A stretch of 64,000 nucleotides of DNA from Archivesica marissinica (GCA_014843695.1 CM026398.1:44571372-44635371); one strand, 5' to 3'. Counted from the first letter of the stretch, positions 10,396 to 24,079 are shown. A program made the numbers and translations. The notes: generated by a model from the sequence alone, not told the origin.

Positions 10396-11085
10396 ACATC
10401 ACACATAGAAAGTGACACTTTAGTTTGTTAGTTTATACAACTTTATTTTAGCTCGATTGCGAAACAAGTTCTTACAATGATACAGTTGAGCTGATACTGA
10501 TACTCTATTAATGCAATCATCATCTTGGTCTGTGATATTGTGCATGATTATCTCTCCATGATTATCTCTCCTGTTTAACCCATTCAACACCAAGTAACTC
10601 ACATGGACTGGTGCATGATATTTAACCATTCAACACCAAGTAACTCACATGGACTGGTGCATGATATTTAACCCATTCAACACCAAGTAACTCACATGGA
10701 CTGGTGGATGGTATTTTTAGACCAATAAATTAATAAGAAAATTGCATTTGGACCAGTTCATTTATCAAAATGGGTAATTTTGTCTAAAAATAGTGATATT
10801 ACTGGCAAAAAGTGCAGATCCTGATGAGACGGCTCGTCATGAGCCAGCGTCTCATCTGGATCTACACATTAAGCCTATATAGAGGTCTGTAGTGTTGATT
10901 GGGTTACTATTGTTCTGCAATTCCTTACCAGAAATATACTTTCAGTTTTATTTACTCTTGTGGAGTGTTGTTGGAAATAATTTGTGCTATTTTGATTAAT
11001 TTCCCTGTAAACCATGATATTATGTTATTAATTAAGTGATGTAATATTGGCCTTGTTATTGGGATGAAGCCAGTCCTATTGGACC
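10396..11085. mobile_element. TTAACCC-ended MITE with one end triplicated, plus SINE tail
   Basis: 10429-10480 is a fragment of the SINE family B tail. From about 10574 to 10906 is a palindromic-looking element whose inverted counterpart is at 21992-22230 (shared GGTCTGTAGTGTT / AACACCACAGACC and TTATCAAAATGGGTAATTTT). Its terminus CATTCAACACCAAGTAACTC is present three times at about 50-bp spacing. Nothing coding is seen up to 11085. Confidence 0.7.
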
Positions 11086-11318
11086 GAGGTGAGAATATTG
11101 TGAAATGTTTGTGGGAATATTGTGAAATGTTTGTGAGATGTTTGTGGGAATATTGTGAAATGTTCGGGAGAATATTGTGAAATGTTCGGGAGAATATTGT
11201 GAAATGTTTGTGGCAATATTGTGAAATGTTCGGGAGAATATTGTGAAATGTTTGTGGCAATATTGTGAAATGTTTGCTAGATTATTGTGAAATGTTTGCT
11301 AGATTATTGTGAAATGTT
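11086..11318. repeat. About 22-bp minisatellite
   Basis: About ten copies of GAATATTGTGAAATGTTTGT and variants (TTCGGGA, TTTGCTAGATT). Intergenic, downstream of the Roco gene. Confidence 0.9.
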
Positions 11319-11435
11319 GTGTCATCAGAGAAAAAACTTAATCCAAGTTAGGGTAAGCTGAGTGATCTAGCTTATTCTTTGTCTACCTCATGTTTCTGAA
11401 AGTGCAGCTTAATATGCCATACGTGAGCAGTTTAA

Positions 11436-12095
11436 TGGATACAAGGGAGAAGTCTTAAGGTATACAGGGCAGAAATTTAAGGTATACAAGGGAGAAGTTA
11501 AGGTATACAAGGGAGAAGTTAAGGTATACAAGGGAGAAGTTAAGGTGTACAAGGGAGAAGTTAAGGTATACAAGGGAGAAGTTAAGGTATACAAGGGAGA
11601 AGTTAAGGTATACAAGGGAGAAGTTAAGGTGTACAAGGGAGAAGTTAAGGTATACAAGGGAGAAGTTAAGGTGTACAAGGGAGAAGTTAAGGTATACAAG
11701 GGAGAAGTTAAGGTATACAAGGGAGAAGTTAAGGTGTACAAGGGAGAAATTAAGGTGTACAAGGGAGAAATTAAGGTGTACAAGGGAGAAGTTAAGGTAT
11801 ACAAGGGAGAAGTTAAGGTGTACAAGGGGAGAAGTTAAGGTATACAAGGGAGAAGTTAAGGTATACAAGGGAGAAGTTAAGGTGTACAAGGGAGAAGTTA
11901 AGGTATACAAGGGAGAAGTTAAGGTGTACAAGGGAGAAGTTAAGGTATACAAGGGAGAAGTTAAGGTGTACAAGGGAGAAGTTAAGGTATACAAGGGAGA
12001 AGTTAAGGTATACAAGGGAGAAGTTAAGGTGTACAAGGGAGAAGTTAAGGTATACAAGGGAGAAGTTAAGGTGTACAAGGGGAGAAGGTTAATGT
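11436..12095. repeat. 21-bp minisatellite
   Basis: About 31 copies of GTATACAAGGGAGAAGTTAA plus G, with GTGTACAAGG as the main variant; some pairs alternate, hinting at a 42-bp dimer. The unit is seven codons long, so it produces open frames reading YKGEVKV (plus) and YTLTSPL (minus) that I do not regard as genes. Confidence 0.95.
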
Positions 12096-12663
12096 ATACA
12101 AGGCAGACATTTGTTAACTCGGTCATGTATATATTCTGTATTAAATAAGTTCTTCTTGAACTAACAATAGGGAGAAATGCCCAAGCTCAGTTCTCCCAAA
12201 TCACCCTCAATCCTTATGTTACACCACAAGCATATCCCAACCACCAATACGGTGATAAACATGTATACATACTATTGTCTATTGATATTATATTCACTGT
12301 AAATGCCCCCTCCCTAAACTGCATTATCTATATACACACCAGCAGCAAATCTGTCTTTGCTAAATTTATATTTGTTTACTATGAGTGCTGATTGAATAAA
12401 TTTGTATATTTTGTCAAGTTTAGTTACCTGTTTATTCAAAACCGAACACATTAGAGAAGGAATGTGCGTAACCATTGCAGAATGATGGAAAGTATTGTTA
12501 TTAGTATCCAACAAGTGCTCCTTTCTGCCCCTAATAATAAACAGTCTTTTACATGGGACTTTGTGAACCGGGGTCTCGTGTCGTTGGCTTTAAAACGAGC
12601 ACGTAAAAGAACCAGAGGAGACTCTGGAAGGCGGTCTCGTTGTTCTACCCTCCAAAATCGGAG
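12096..12663. other. Unique intergenic stretch with a SINE-C fragment
   Basis: No exon or RNA gene is seen. 12597-12650 is a fragment of SINE family C (CACGTAAAAGAACCAGAGGA followed by a degraded GACTCTGGAA segment). The fragment ends exactly where the 34-bp array begins. Confidence 0.6.
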
Positions 12664-15600
12664 CAGACTTAACAACCTATGGTAACGAGGGTGTATGCGG
12701 ACTTAATAACCTATTGTAACGAGGGTGTATGCGGACCAATGGATGCAGACTTAACAACCTATGGTAACGAGGGTGTATGCAGACTTAACAACCTATGGTA
12801 ATGAGGGTGTATGCGGTCTTAACATTCTAAGGTAGCGAGGGTGTATGCGGACTTAACAACCTATGGTAACGAGGGTGTATGCGGTCTTAACATTCTAAGG
12901 TAGCGAGGGTGTATGCGGACTTAACAACCTATGGTAACGAGGGTGTATGCGGTCTTAACATTCTAAGGTAGCGAGGGTGTATGCGGACTTAACAACCTAT
13001 AGTAACGAGGGTGTATGCCGACTTAACAACCTATAGTAACGAGGGTGTATGTGGACTTAACAACCTATGGTAACAAGGGTCTATGTAGACTTAACAACCT
13101 ATGGTAACGAGGGTGTATGCAGACTTAACAACCTATGGTAACGAGGGTGNNNNNNNNNNNNNNNNNNNNNNNNNNNNNNNNNNNNNNNNNNNNNNNNNNN
13201 NNNNNNNNNNNNNNNNNNNNNNNNNNNNNNNNNNNNNNNNNNNNNNNNNNNNNNNNNNNNNNNNNNNNNNNNNNNNNNNNNNNNNNNNNNNNNNNNNNNN
13301 NNNNNNNNNNNNNNNNNNNNNNNNNNNNNNNNNNNNNNNNNNNNNNNNNNNNNNNNNNNNNNNNNNNNNNNNNNNNNNNNNNNNNNNNNNNNNNNNNNNN
13401 NNNNNNNNNNNNNNNNNNNNNNNNNNNNNNNNNNNNNNNNNNNNNNNNNNNNNNNNNNNNNNNNNNNNNNNNNNNNNNNNNNNNNNNNNNNNNNNNNNNN
13501 NNNNNNNNNNNNNNNNNNNNNNNNNNNNNNNNNNNNNNNNNNNNNNNNNNNNNNNNNNNNNNNNNNNNNNNNNNNNNNNNNNNNNNNNNNNNNNNNNNNN
13601 NNNNNNNNNNNNNNNNNNNNNNNNNNNNNNNNNNNNNNNNNNNNNNNNNNNNNNNNNNNNNNNNNNNNNNNNNNNNNNNNNNNNNNNNNNNNNNNNNNNN
13701 NNNNNNNNNNNNNNNNNNNNNNNNNNNNNNNNNNNNNNNNNNNNNNNNNNNNNNNNNNNNNNNNNNNNNNNNNNNNNNNNNNNNNNNNNNNNNNNNNNNN
13801 NNNNNNNNNNNNNNNNNNNNNNNNNNNNNNNNNNNNNNNNNNNNNNNNNNNNNNNNNNNNNNNNNNNNNNNNNNNNNNNNNNNNNNNNNNNNNNNNNNNN
13901 NNNNNNNNNNNNNNNNNNNNNNNNNNNNNNNNNNNNNNNNNNNNNNNNNNNNNNNNNNNNNNNNNNNNNNNNNNNNNNNNNNNNNNNNNNNNNNNNNNNN
14001 NNNNNNNNNNNNNNNNNNNNNNNNNNNNNNNNNNNNNNNNNNNNNNNNNNNNNNNNNNNNNNNNNNNNNNNNNNNNNNNNNNNNNNNNNNNNNNNNNNNN
14101 NNNNNNNNNNNNNNNNNNNNNNNNNNNNNNNNNNNNNNNNNNNNNNNNNTTAACAACCTATGGTAACGAGGGTGTATGCAGACTTAACAACCTATGGTAA
14201 TGAGGGTGTATGCGGTCTTAACATTCTAAGGTAGCGAGGGTGTATGCGGACTTAACAACCTATGGTAACGAGGGTGTATGCGGTCTTAACATTCTAAGGT
14301 AGCGAGGGTGTATGCGGACTTAACAACCTATAGTAACGAGGGTGTATGCCGACTTAACAACCTATAGTAACGAGGGTGTATGTGGACTTAACAACCTATG
14401 GTAACAAGGGTCTATGTAGACTTAACAACCTATGGTAACGAGGGTGTATGCAGACTTAACAACCTATGGTAACGAGGGTGTATGCGGTCTTAACATTCTA
14501 AGGTAGCGAGGGTGTATGCGGACTTAACAACCTATGGTAACGAGGGTGTATGCGGACTTAACAACCTATAGTAATGAGGTTGTATGCAGACTTAACAACC
14601 TATAGTAACGAGGGTGTATGCGGACTTAACAACCTATGGTAGCGAGGGTGTATGCAGACTTAACAACCTATGGTAACGAGGGTGTATGCGGACTTAACAA
14701 CCTATAGTAACGAGGGTGTATGCAGACTTAACAACCTATAGTAATGAGGGTGTATGCTGACTTAACAACCTATAGTAACGAGGGTGTATGCGGACTTAAC
14801 AACCTATGGTAGCGAGGGTGTATGCAGACTTAACAACCTATGGTAACGAGGGTGTATGCGGACTTAACAACCTATAGTAATGAGGTTGTATGCGGACTTA
14901 ACAACCTATAGTAACGAGGGTGTATGCGAACTTAACAACCTATGGTAACGAGGGTGTATGCCGACTTAACAACCTATAGTAACGAGGGTGTATGGTAACG
15001 AGGGTGTATGTGGACTTAGCAACCTATAGTAACGAGGGTGTATGCCGACTTAACAACCTATAGTAACGAGGGTGTATGTGGACTTAACAACCTATGGTAA
15101 CAAGGGTCTATGTAGACTTAACAACCTATGGTAACGAGGGTGTATGCAGACTTAACAACCTATGGTAACGAGGGTGTATGCAGACTTAACAACCTATGGT
15201 AACGAGGGTGTATGCGGACTTAACAACCTATGGTAATGAGGGTGTATGCAGACTTAACAACCTATGGTAACGAGGGTGTATGCAGACTTATCAACATATG
15301 GTAACGAGGGTGTACGCGGACTTAACAACCTATGGTAATGAGGGTGTATGGTAATGGGGTGTACGCGGACTTAACAACCTATAGTAATGAGGGTGTATGG
15401 TAACGAGGGTGTATGGTAACGTGGGTGTATGCGGACTTAGCAACCTATAGTAACGAGGGTGTATGCCGACTTAACAACCTATAGTAACGAGGGTGTATGG
15501 TAACGAGGGTGTATGTGGACTTAGCAACCTATAGTAACGAGGGTGTATGCCGACTTAACAACCTATAGTAACGAGGGTGTATGCAGACTTAACAACCTAT

Positions 15601-18600
15601 GGTAACGAGGGTGTATGCAGTCTTAACAACCTATGGTAACGAGGGTGTATGCAGACTTAACAACCTATAGTAACGAGGGTGTATGCAGACTTAACAACCT
15701 ATGGTAAGGAGGGTGTATGCGGACTTAACAACCTATGGTAACGAGGGTGTATGCAGACTTAACAACCTATGGTAACGAGGGTGTATGCGGACTTAACAAC
15801 CTATGGTAACGAGGGTGTATGCAGACTTAACAACCTATAGTAACGAGGGTGTATGCAGACTTAACAACCTATGGTAAGGAGGGTGTATGCGGACTTAACA
15901 ACCTATGGTAACGAGGGTGTATGCAGACTTAACAACCTATTGTAATGAGGGTGTATGCAGACTTAACAACCTATAGTAATGAGGGTGTATGTGGACTTAA
16001 CAACCTATAGTAACGAGGGTGTATGCAGACTTATCAACATATGGTAACGAGGGTGTACGCGGACTTAACAACCTATGGTAATGAGGGTGTATGGTAACGA
16101 GGGTGTATGGTAATGGGGTGTACGCGGACTTAACAACCTATAGTAATGAGGGTGTATGGTAACGAGGGTGTATGCGGACTTAGCAACCTATAGTAATGAG
16201 GGTGTATGCCGACTTAACAACCTATAGTAACGAGGGTGTATGGTAACGAGGGTGTATGTGGACTTAGCAACCTATAGTAACGAGGGTGTATGCCGACTTA
16301 ACAACCTATGGTAACGAGGGTGTATGCGGACTTAACAACCTATGGTAACGAGGGTGTATGCAGACTTAACAACCTATTGTAATGAGGGTGTATGCAGACT
16401 TAACAACCTATGGTAACGAGGGTGTATGCAGACTTAACAACCTATGGTAATGAGGGTGTATGCAGACTTAACAACCTATAGTAATGAGGGTGTATGCAGA
16501 CTTAACAACCTATTGTAATGAGGGTGTATGCAGACTTAACAACCTATTGTAATGAGGGTGTATGCAGACTTAACAATCTATAGTAATGAGGGTGTATGTG
16601 GACTTAACAACCTATAGTAACGAGGGTGTATGCAGACTTATCAACATATGGTAACGAGGGTGTACGCGGACTTAACAACCTATGGTAATGAGGGTGTATG
16701 GTAACGAGGGTGTATGGTAATGGGGTGTACGCGGACTTAACAACCTATAGTAATGAGGGTGTATGGTAACGAGGGTGTATGGTAACGTGGGTGTATGCGG
16801 ACTTAGCAACCTATAGTAATGAGGGTGTATGCCGACTTAACAACCTATAGTAACGAGGGTGTATGGTAACGAGGGTGTATGTGGACTTAGCAACCTATAG
16901 TAACGAGGGTGTATGCCGACTTAACAACCTATGGTAACGAGGGTGTATGCGGACTTAACAACCTATGGTAATGAGGGTGTATGCAGACTTAACAACCTAT
17001 TGTAATGAGGGTGTATGCAGACTTAACAACCTATGGTAACGAGGGTGTATGCGGACTTAACAACATATGGTAATGAGGGTGTATGCAGACTTAACAACCT
17101 ATAGTAATGAGGGTGTATGCAGACTTAACAACCTATTGTAATGAGGGTGTATGCAGACTTAACAACCTATAGTAATGAGGGTGTATGCGGACTTAACAAC
17201 CTATAGTAACGAGGGTGTATGCGGACTTAACAACCTATGGTAGCGAGGGTGTATGCAGACTTAACAACCTATGGTAACGAGGGTGTATGCGGACTTAACA
17301 ACCTATAGTAATGAGGGTGTATGCGGACTTAACAACCTATGGTAACGAGGGTGTATGCAGACTTAACAACCTATGGTAATGAGGGTGTATGCGGACTTAA
17401 CAACCTATGGTAACGAGGGTGTATGTGGACTTAACAACCTATGGTAACGAGGGTGTATGTGGACTTAACAACCTATAGTAATGAGGGTGTATGCAGACTT
17501 AACAACCTATGGTAACGAGGGTGTATGCTGACTTAACAACCTATAGTAATGAGGGTGTATGCGGACTTAACAACCTATAGTAACGATGGTGTATGCGGAC
17601 TTAACAACCTATGGTAGCGAGGGTGTATACAGACTTAACAACCTATGGTAACGAGGGTGTATGTGGACTTAACAACCTATGGTAACGAGGGTGTATGCGG
17701 ACTTAACAACCTATGGTAACGAGGGTGTATGCAGACTTAACAACCTATGGTAACGAGGGTGTATGGTAACGAGGGTGTATGCAGACTTAACAACCTATGG
17801 TAATGAGGGTGTATGCAGACTTAACAACCTATGGTAATGAGGGTGTATGTAGACTTAACAACCTATAGTAATGAGGGTGTATGGTAACGAGGGTGTATGT
17901 AGACTTAACAACCTATGGTAACGAGGGTGTATGCAGACTTAACAACCTATGGTAATGAGGGTGTATGTGGGTGGACTTAACAACCTATGGTAATGAGGGT
18001 GTATGTGGACTTAACAACCTATGGTAACGAGGGTGTATGCGGACTTAACAACCTATGGTAACGAGGGTGTATGCAGACTTAACAACCTATGGTAACGAGG
18101 GTGTATGGTAACGAGGGTGTATGCAGACTTAACAACCTATGGTAATGAGGGTGTATGCAGACTTAACAACCTATGGTAATGAGGGTGTATGTAGACTTAA
18201 CAACCTATAGTAATGAGGGTGTATGGTAACGAGGGTGTATGTAGACTTAACAACCTATGGTAACGAGGGTGTATGCAGACTTAACAACCTATGGTAATGA
18301 GGGTGTATGTGGGTGGACTTAACAACCTATGGTAATGAGGGTGTATGCGGACTTAACAACCTATGGTAACGGTGTATGCAGACTTAACAACCTATGGTAA
18401 CGAGGGTGTATGCAGACTTAACAACCTATGGTAATGAGGGTGTATGCAGACTTAACAACCTATGGTAATGAGGGTGTATGGTAATGAGGGTGTATGTAGA
18501 CTTAACAACCTATGGTAATGAGGGTGTATGGTAATGAGGGTGTATGCAGACTTAACAACCTATGGTAACGAGGGTGTATGCAGACTTAACAACCTATGGT

Positions 18601-19090
18601 AACGGTGTATGCAGACTTAACAACCTATGGTAACGAGGGTGTATGCAGACTTAACAACCTATGGTAATGAGGGTGTATGCAGACTTAACAACCTATGGTA
18701 ATGAGGGTGTATGGTAATGAGGGTGTATGCAGACTTAACAACCTATGGTAATGAGGGTGTATGCGGACTTAACAACCTATGGTAACGGTGTATGCAGACT
18801 TAACAACCTATGGTAATGAGGGTGTATGGTAATGAGGGTGTATGCAGACTTAACAACCTATGGTAATGAGGGTGTATGGTAACGAGGGTGTATGCAGACT
18901 TAACAACCTATGGTAATGAGGGTGTATGCGGACTTAACAACCTATAGTAACGAGGGTGTATGCGGACTTAACAACCTATGGTAACGAGGGTGTATGTGGA
19001 CTTAACATTCTAAGGTAATGAGGGTGTATGCGGACATAACAACCTATAGTAATGAGGGTGTATGCAGACTTAACAACCTATGGTAACGAG
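12664..19090. repeat. 34-bp minisatellite, the longest array, interrupted by an assembly gap
   Basis: About 160 visible copies of a 34-bp unit (GGACTTAACAACCTATGGTA then ACGAGGGTGTATGC). Variants include CATTCTAAGGTAGCG, ATAGTAATGAGG, and shortened units that keep only GTATGGTAACGAGG. Larger blocks recur: the order of variants around 15260-15560, 16020-16320 and 16630-16940 is nearly the same, so a secondary period of several hundred bases is present. The true length is unknown because of the gap. Confidence 0.95.
13150..14149. other. Assembly gap of exactly 1,000 N
   Basis: All bases are N and the length is exactly 1,000, which suggests a fixed-size placeholder. Both flanks are in the same 34-bp array, and the sequence after the gap repeats the variant order seen before it, so array length and order here are unreliable. 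ORFs across it are meaningless. Confidence 0.98.
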
Positions 19091-19614
19091 GGCGTATGCG
19101 GACCAATGGATGCTGACCATTGCCACACCCCTAACAACCTACAGTAACTACAATGTATATACAGACCAATGGATGCTGACCAATGAATGCTGACTATTAC
19201 TACATCCCCTAAATTTTCTTCAAACAGACGGAAAATAAATATTATGTAATATTTAAAACAACAACAGCATTGCACAACTATTTATTCTGATCTGTCACCC
19301 ATGCATATAAATATAATGTATACCAATACTTAAATATTAAAAATAGATAATGTTCAACAGTAAACGTACACTTTAAAACAGTGTAACGCACATTTTAAAG
19401 CAGCAATACATCATTGTATGCACTAACCCGTTGCACGCTAGTGGCAGATAAAATCACGTTTGCAAACAGCAAAGAGCCAGATTTAACGGCACAGAATGCG
19501 TTTGCTATTCGGATAGTGGAGCTAAAGCACTTTGCTGAATAGCAAACAACATAGATCCTGATCTGGACCTATGTTTGCAAATGTGATTTTATTTATTCAG
19601 CAGGCAAAGGGTTA
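19091..19614. mobile_element. Unique stretch and palindromic MITE (family 4)
   Basis: 19091-19420 shows no gene. About 19428-19614 is an element bounded by TAACCCGTTGCACGCTA and GGCAAAGGGTTAA, with inverted internal parts (GCAAACAGCAAAGAGCCAGA against GATCTGGACCTATGTTTGC). Relatives lie near 27310-27490, 36745-36952 and 39179-39415. Confidence 0.65.
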
Positions 19615-21168
19615 AAATAGTGGACCGTACATGTACGGTAAAACAGCAATACATGTATACACATTAAAACAGTGGACCGTACATGTACGGTAAAACAGCA
19701 ATACATGTATACACATTAAAACAGTGGACCGTACATGTACGGTAAAACAGCAATACATGTATACACATTAAAACAGTGGACCGTACATGTACAGTAAAAC
19801 AGCAATACATGTATACACATTAAAACAGTGGACCGTACATGTACAGTAAAGCAGCAATACATGTATACACATTAAAACAGTGGACCGTACATGTACAGTA
19901 AAACAGCAATACATGTATACACATTAAAACAGTGGACCGTACATGTACGGTAAAACAGCAATACATGTATACACATTAAAACAGTGGACCGTACATGTAC
20001 AGTAAAACAGCAATACATGTATACACATTAAAACAGTGGACCGTACATGTACAGTAAAGCAGCAATACATGTATACACATTAAAACAGTGGACCGTACAT
20101 GTACAGTAAAACAGCAATACATGTATACACATTAAAACAGTGGACCGTACATGTACGGTAAAACAGCAATACATGTATACACATTAAAACAGTGGACCGT
20201 ACATGTACAGTAAAGCAGCAATACATGTATACACATTAAAACAGTGGACCGTACATGTACAGTAAAACAGCAATACATGTATACACATTAAAACAGTGGA
20301 CCGTACATGTACAGTAAAGCAGCAATACATGTATACACATTAAAACAGTGGACCGTACATGTACGGTAAAACAGCAATACATGTATACACATTAAAACAG
20401 TGGACCGTACATGTACGGTAAAACAGCAATACATGTATACACATTAAAACAGTGGACCGTACATGTACGGTAAAACAGCAATACATGTATACACATTAAA
20501 ACAGTGGACCGTACATGTACAGTAAAACAGCAATACATGTATACACATTAAAACAGTGGACCGTACATGTACGGTAAAACAGCAATACATGTATACACAT
20601 TAAAACAGTGGACCGTACATGTACGGTAAAACAGCAATACATGTATACACATTAAAACAGTGGACCGTACATGTACGGTAAAACAGCAATACATGTATAC
20701 ACATTAAAACAGTGGACCGTACATGTACGGTAAAACAGCAATACATGTATACACATTAAAACAGTGGACCGTACATGTACAGTAAAACAGCAATACATGT
20801 ATACACATTAAAACAGTGGACCGTACATGTACGGTAAAACAGCAATACATGTATACACATTAAAACAGTGGACCGTACATGTACGGTAAAGCAGCAATAC
20901 ATGTATACACATTAAAATAGTAAAACAGTGGACCGTACATGTACGGTAAAACAGCAATACATGTATACACATTAAAATAGTAAAACAGTGGACCGTACAT
21001 GTACAGTAAAACAGCAATACATGTATACACATTAAAATAGTAAAACAGTGGACCGTACATGTACGGTAAAACAGCAATACATGTATACACATTAAAATAG
21101 TAAAACAGTGGACCGTACATGTACGGTAAAGCAGCAATACATGTATACACATTAAAATAGTAAAACGT
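19615..21168. repeat. 53-bp minisatellite carrying palindromes
   Basis: About 29 copies. Each unit has two perfect palindromes, CCGTACATGTACGG and ATACATGTAT; in a common variant the first is broken to CCGTACATGTACAG. From about 20917 the unit is 60 bp because of an added AATAGTA segment, and it is repeated five times. The 20-codon period of that part gives a spurious minus-strand frame. Confidence 0.95.
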
Positions 21169-22763
21169 TTAATACAAGTAAAATTAGGATGAGACTATAA
21201 AAACAATATTTAAAATAGTCCCCAGGCATTGCTTCACAGCTACTAAATCAACTGGAAATGAATGGCTAGCGACCAACTACCTTGGTTTGGTACTGATCAT
21301 TGCGTGCAAGTACTATTGAAATCCAGCCAGAGCAGAAATAGCATGTACAAACATGTTATGTTATATTTCGGGTTTTATGCCTGCATCAGCACCATTTTTG
21401 GCTATATCGCCGGCGGGCAGTTTACCTAACAACACTTTTCCTGGGCAGGCTCCAGCGGTTAACCAGTACTTGGGTGCATCAACCTCCGTAAGAAACTGCC
21501 AACTTTTTCATATAAAGAGACACGGTTGTAAGGGAGGAACAGGTGGGAGACATGTTATTGCCTCTGTCGCATCTGTGCTTCATTGCGAAATAGAGGTTAC
21601 AGGTATAGGAAATATTTTGTGTTCAATTTGTAAATTTCTCTCGGCCATAAACAACGAGACAAATGTAGCTTAATTAATACTAACTATAATATAAAGTGTG
21701 ATGCCTTCCAAAATGGTATTAAGGTACCTTAGTATTCAGTATGAACTTAACAATACTGAAATTGTTTACGAGATTGATTGGTAATAAATGTTATCTTCTG
21801 TAAATCATATTTTGCCAATTTTGTAAATATTATGATTTAAGTGCATTTCAAAGAACATGTGAAGAACAAAGAATGGATGCAAATAAAAGATGATGGCAGT
21901 GTAAAATATAACCAACAAGAGAGCCTGCAAGCTCTGAGACGCTCACATTACCAGAATTATTAATGTTTGGGTTTCATCAAGGGCATCAGAGTTTATCTAA
22001 CCCTTTCAACACCACAGACCTCTAAATAGGCTAACAAAAAGTGTAGATCCAGATGAGCCGGCTTGTGACGATCAGGATCTGCACTTTTTGCCAGTAATAT
22101 TACTATTTTTAGAGAAAAATTACCCATTTTGATAAATGAACTGGTCCAAATGTAATTTTCTTATTAATTTATTGGTCTAAAAATATGATGCACCAGTCCA
22201 TGTCAGCTACTTGGGGTTGAATGGGTTAGCTCTGCATGCTAGCGGTGAAAATAACAGTCAAATATCACATGCAATTTCATTTGAATTGTGCCTTAATAAC
22301 ATATTTCCAGAACTTTTAGTTACAAATCAGAAAAACACATTAATGAATTGTCGTCTGCTGCAATTATTTGAACTATTTATAGCCTTTATTTTACCCAGCA
22401 TGCAAAGAGTTATGTGAACCGTTTGAGAGAAGGAATTTGTTTTGGAAGATGGTCTACCAGTTGCTCAGATGAGTCATGCCGAGTTCCATGAAATTGAATT
22501 GCGTTCATTAAAACTGATTAAAAGTGTTTCAGTAGGAGATGTTTTAAACAGGTTTTCAGGAAGGCAGCCATCTTGGATTTCAGATAACAATGAATGTTGG
22601 CTATTCTTCATCTATTAGTCGCCCTGATATGCAAGTTTCATCACAATTGACAAAACAGTTAGGTTTTCATTGCGGCCATCTTAGATTTCAGCTTGCAATT
22701 ATTTTAGCTATTTATGATCTACTGGTTGCCATGGTGCTCCATCAAAAGTAACAGTTTCTGAAA
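21169..22763. mobile_element. SINE-D copy and TTAACCC-ended MITE in otherwise unique sequence
   Basis: 21340-21545 matches SINE family D (ATATCGCCGGCGGGCAGTTT, GGGCAGGCTCCAGCGG). 21992-22230 is the inverted partner of the element at 10574-10906, with ends AACCCTTTCAACACC and GGTTGAATGGGTTA. The rest, including 22240-22760, shows no exon; two pieces with GGCCATCTTAGATTTCAG / GCAGCCATCTTGGATTTCAG look like an old duplication. Confidence 0.65.
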
Positions 22764-22920
22764 AGGCGTTGGGGATACTGGGCAACATAGAATCCACCTA
22801 TACTAACAGTGCACCCGGAGCCTGTGCTCGGCGAGTTCAAGAGGCGTTGGGGATACTGGACCACATAGAATCCACCTATACTAACAGTGCACCTGGAGCC
22901 TGTGCTCGGCAAGTTCAAAA
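22764..22920. repeat. Two direct copies of 78 bp
   Basis: The segment beginning AGGCGTTGGGGATACTGG is present twice, at 22764 and 22842, with about 95% identity by eye. Confidence 0.9.
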
Positions 22921-24079
22921 GTAATCAATTGCTAAAGAATAGTAAAATAGTGTAAAAATAAAAATTCTCGATTCCTAGATTTGCTAGGAACACAATGGAC
23001 TGGACAGAACGTACATCAATAGCCTCATTATTAAACATTATTAAACGAGGAATTTAAATATAAAATAATATCTTAAAATAAGTCCAGTGTTTAGGACGTT
23101 ACTTATTGGTATTATACTAACATAATAAATAATAACACAGTATTGCCGCCACACTTTAAATTGGCATGAAAGTATGGTACAGTTATGTTGAGCTAACTCA
23201 ATGTCGGAGATCGAGAGTCAATTGTAATATTCCGTTAGAAAAATGTTATTCAGTGTTTTCAAAATCTGCAACGTGTTCTCGGAAGCTGTGTGGAAAGCAG
23301 AACAATCGCATATGTCATTTTATTTTTATGTTTATTTAACGTCGCTACCGGTTGCCCATTTGAGCGACGGCAGTTTACATAAAAACACCTTTCCTGGGCA
23401 GGCTCCAGCGGATTAACCAGTACTTGGTGCACCAACCCCCATAAGAAACTGCCAACTTTTTCATATAAATAGACACGGTCTGAGCAGGGCTCAAACCTGT
23501 GACCATCAGTGATGATAGGCTACAATGGCATACATGTCAGTGACCATAACCACTGGACCACGGAGGCGGTCTGGGAATGCTTGTATAACAGTCAGTTACT
23601 GCCACCATATTTGAAGTGCAGAGACAATATTAATAAATGTATAAGTACAATAAAGTTGGTAAAGTGCAATGGACATTAGACATGCATTATATATATATAT
23701 TGCATTGAAGTTGTGAGACAGTAAAATTAACCATCACCATCCTTTCAATGATGTGAGGACTGATTATTGAGCTAGCGCTGCTTGTAGAGTGCTTGAGTAT
23801 ACATTGGATAAGTTTATATAAATATTCTATAAATGATACTGAATGCATTGACCCTCATTTCCTGAGACTGCTGCTATATCATTGGTCGTTTATGAATCTG
23901 GTTCTGTAAAACCATGTTTATCAGTACATAAGCGCAATCAGGCGATTTGACGGTTATCAAATGCTAATGTCAGATTCAACCAATCCAATCACTTGACCTT
24001 GAGTTTGAAATTTAAATCGGTAAAGAGATTAATAATTTTGGTGATGTAAAACTAATTAATTTATGCACTGTAATTTTAA
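22921..24079. mobile_element. SINE-D copy in an otherwise unique stretch
   Basis: 23326-23576 is a full SINE family D in minus orientation: the head on the minus strand reads CGTGGTCCAGTGGTTATGG with a degenerate B box, and the body has GGTTGCCCATTTGAGCGACG. Nothing coding is seen in the remainder, which is AT-rich. Confidence 0.7.

Noticed and set aside
11455..12126. 223-codon minus frame reading YTLTSPL repeats
   Set aside because: 21-bp minisatellite; frame is open only because of the repeat period.
12820..12990. CTAAGGTAGCGA resembling a large-subunit rRNA motif
   Set aside because: Only a dozen bases match, inside one variant of the 34-bp unit; no surrounding rRNA sequence.
13101..14166. 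Open frames of X residues
   Set aside because: Assembly gap of N.
21353..21673. 106-codon plus frame
   Set aside because: It begins inside and largely overlaps a SINE-D copy.
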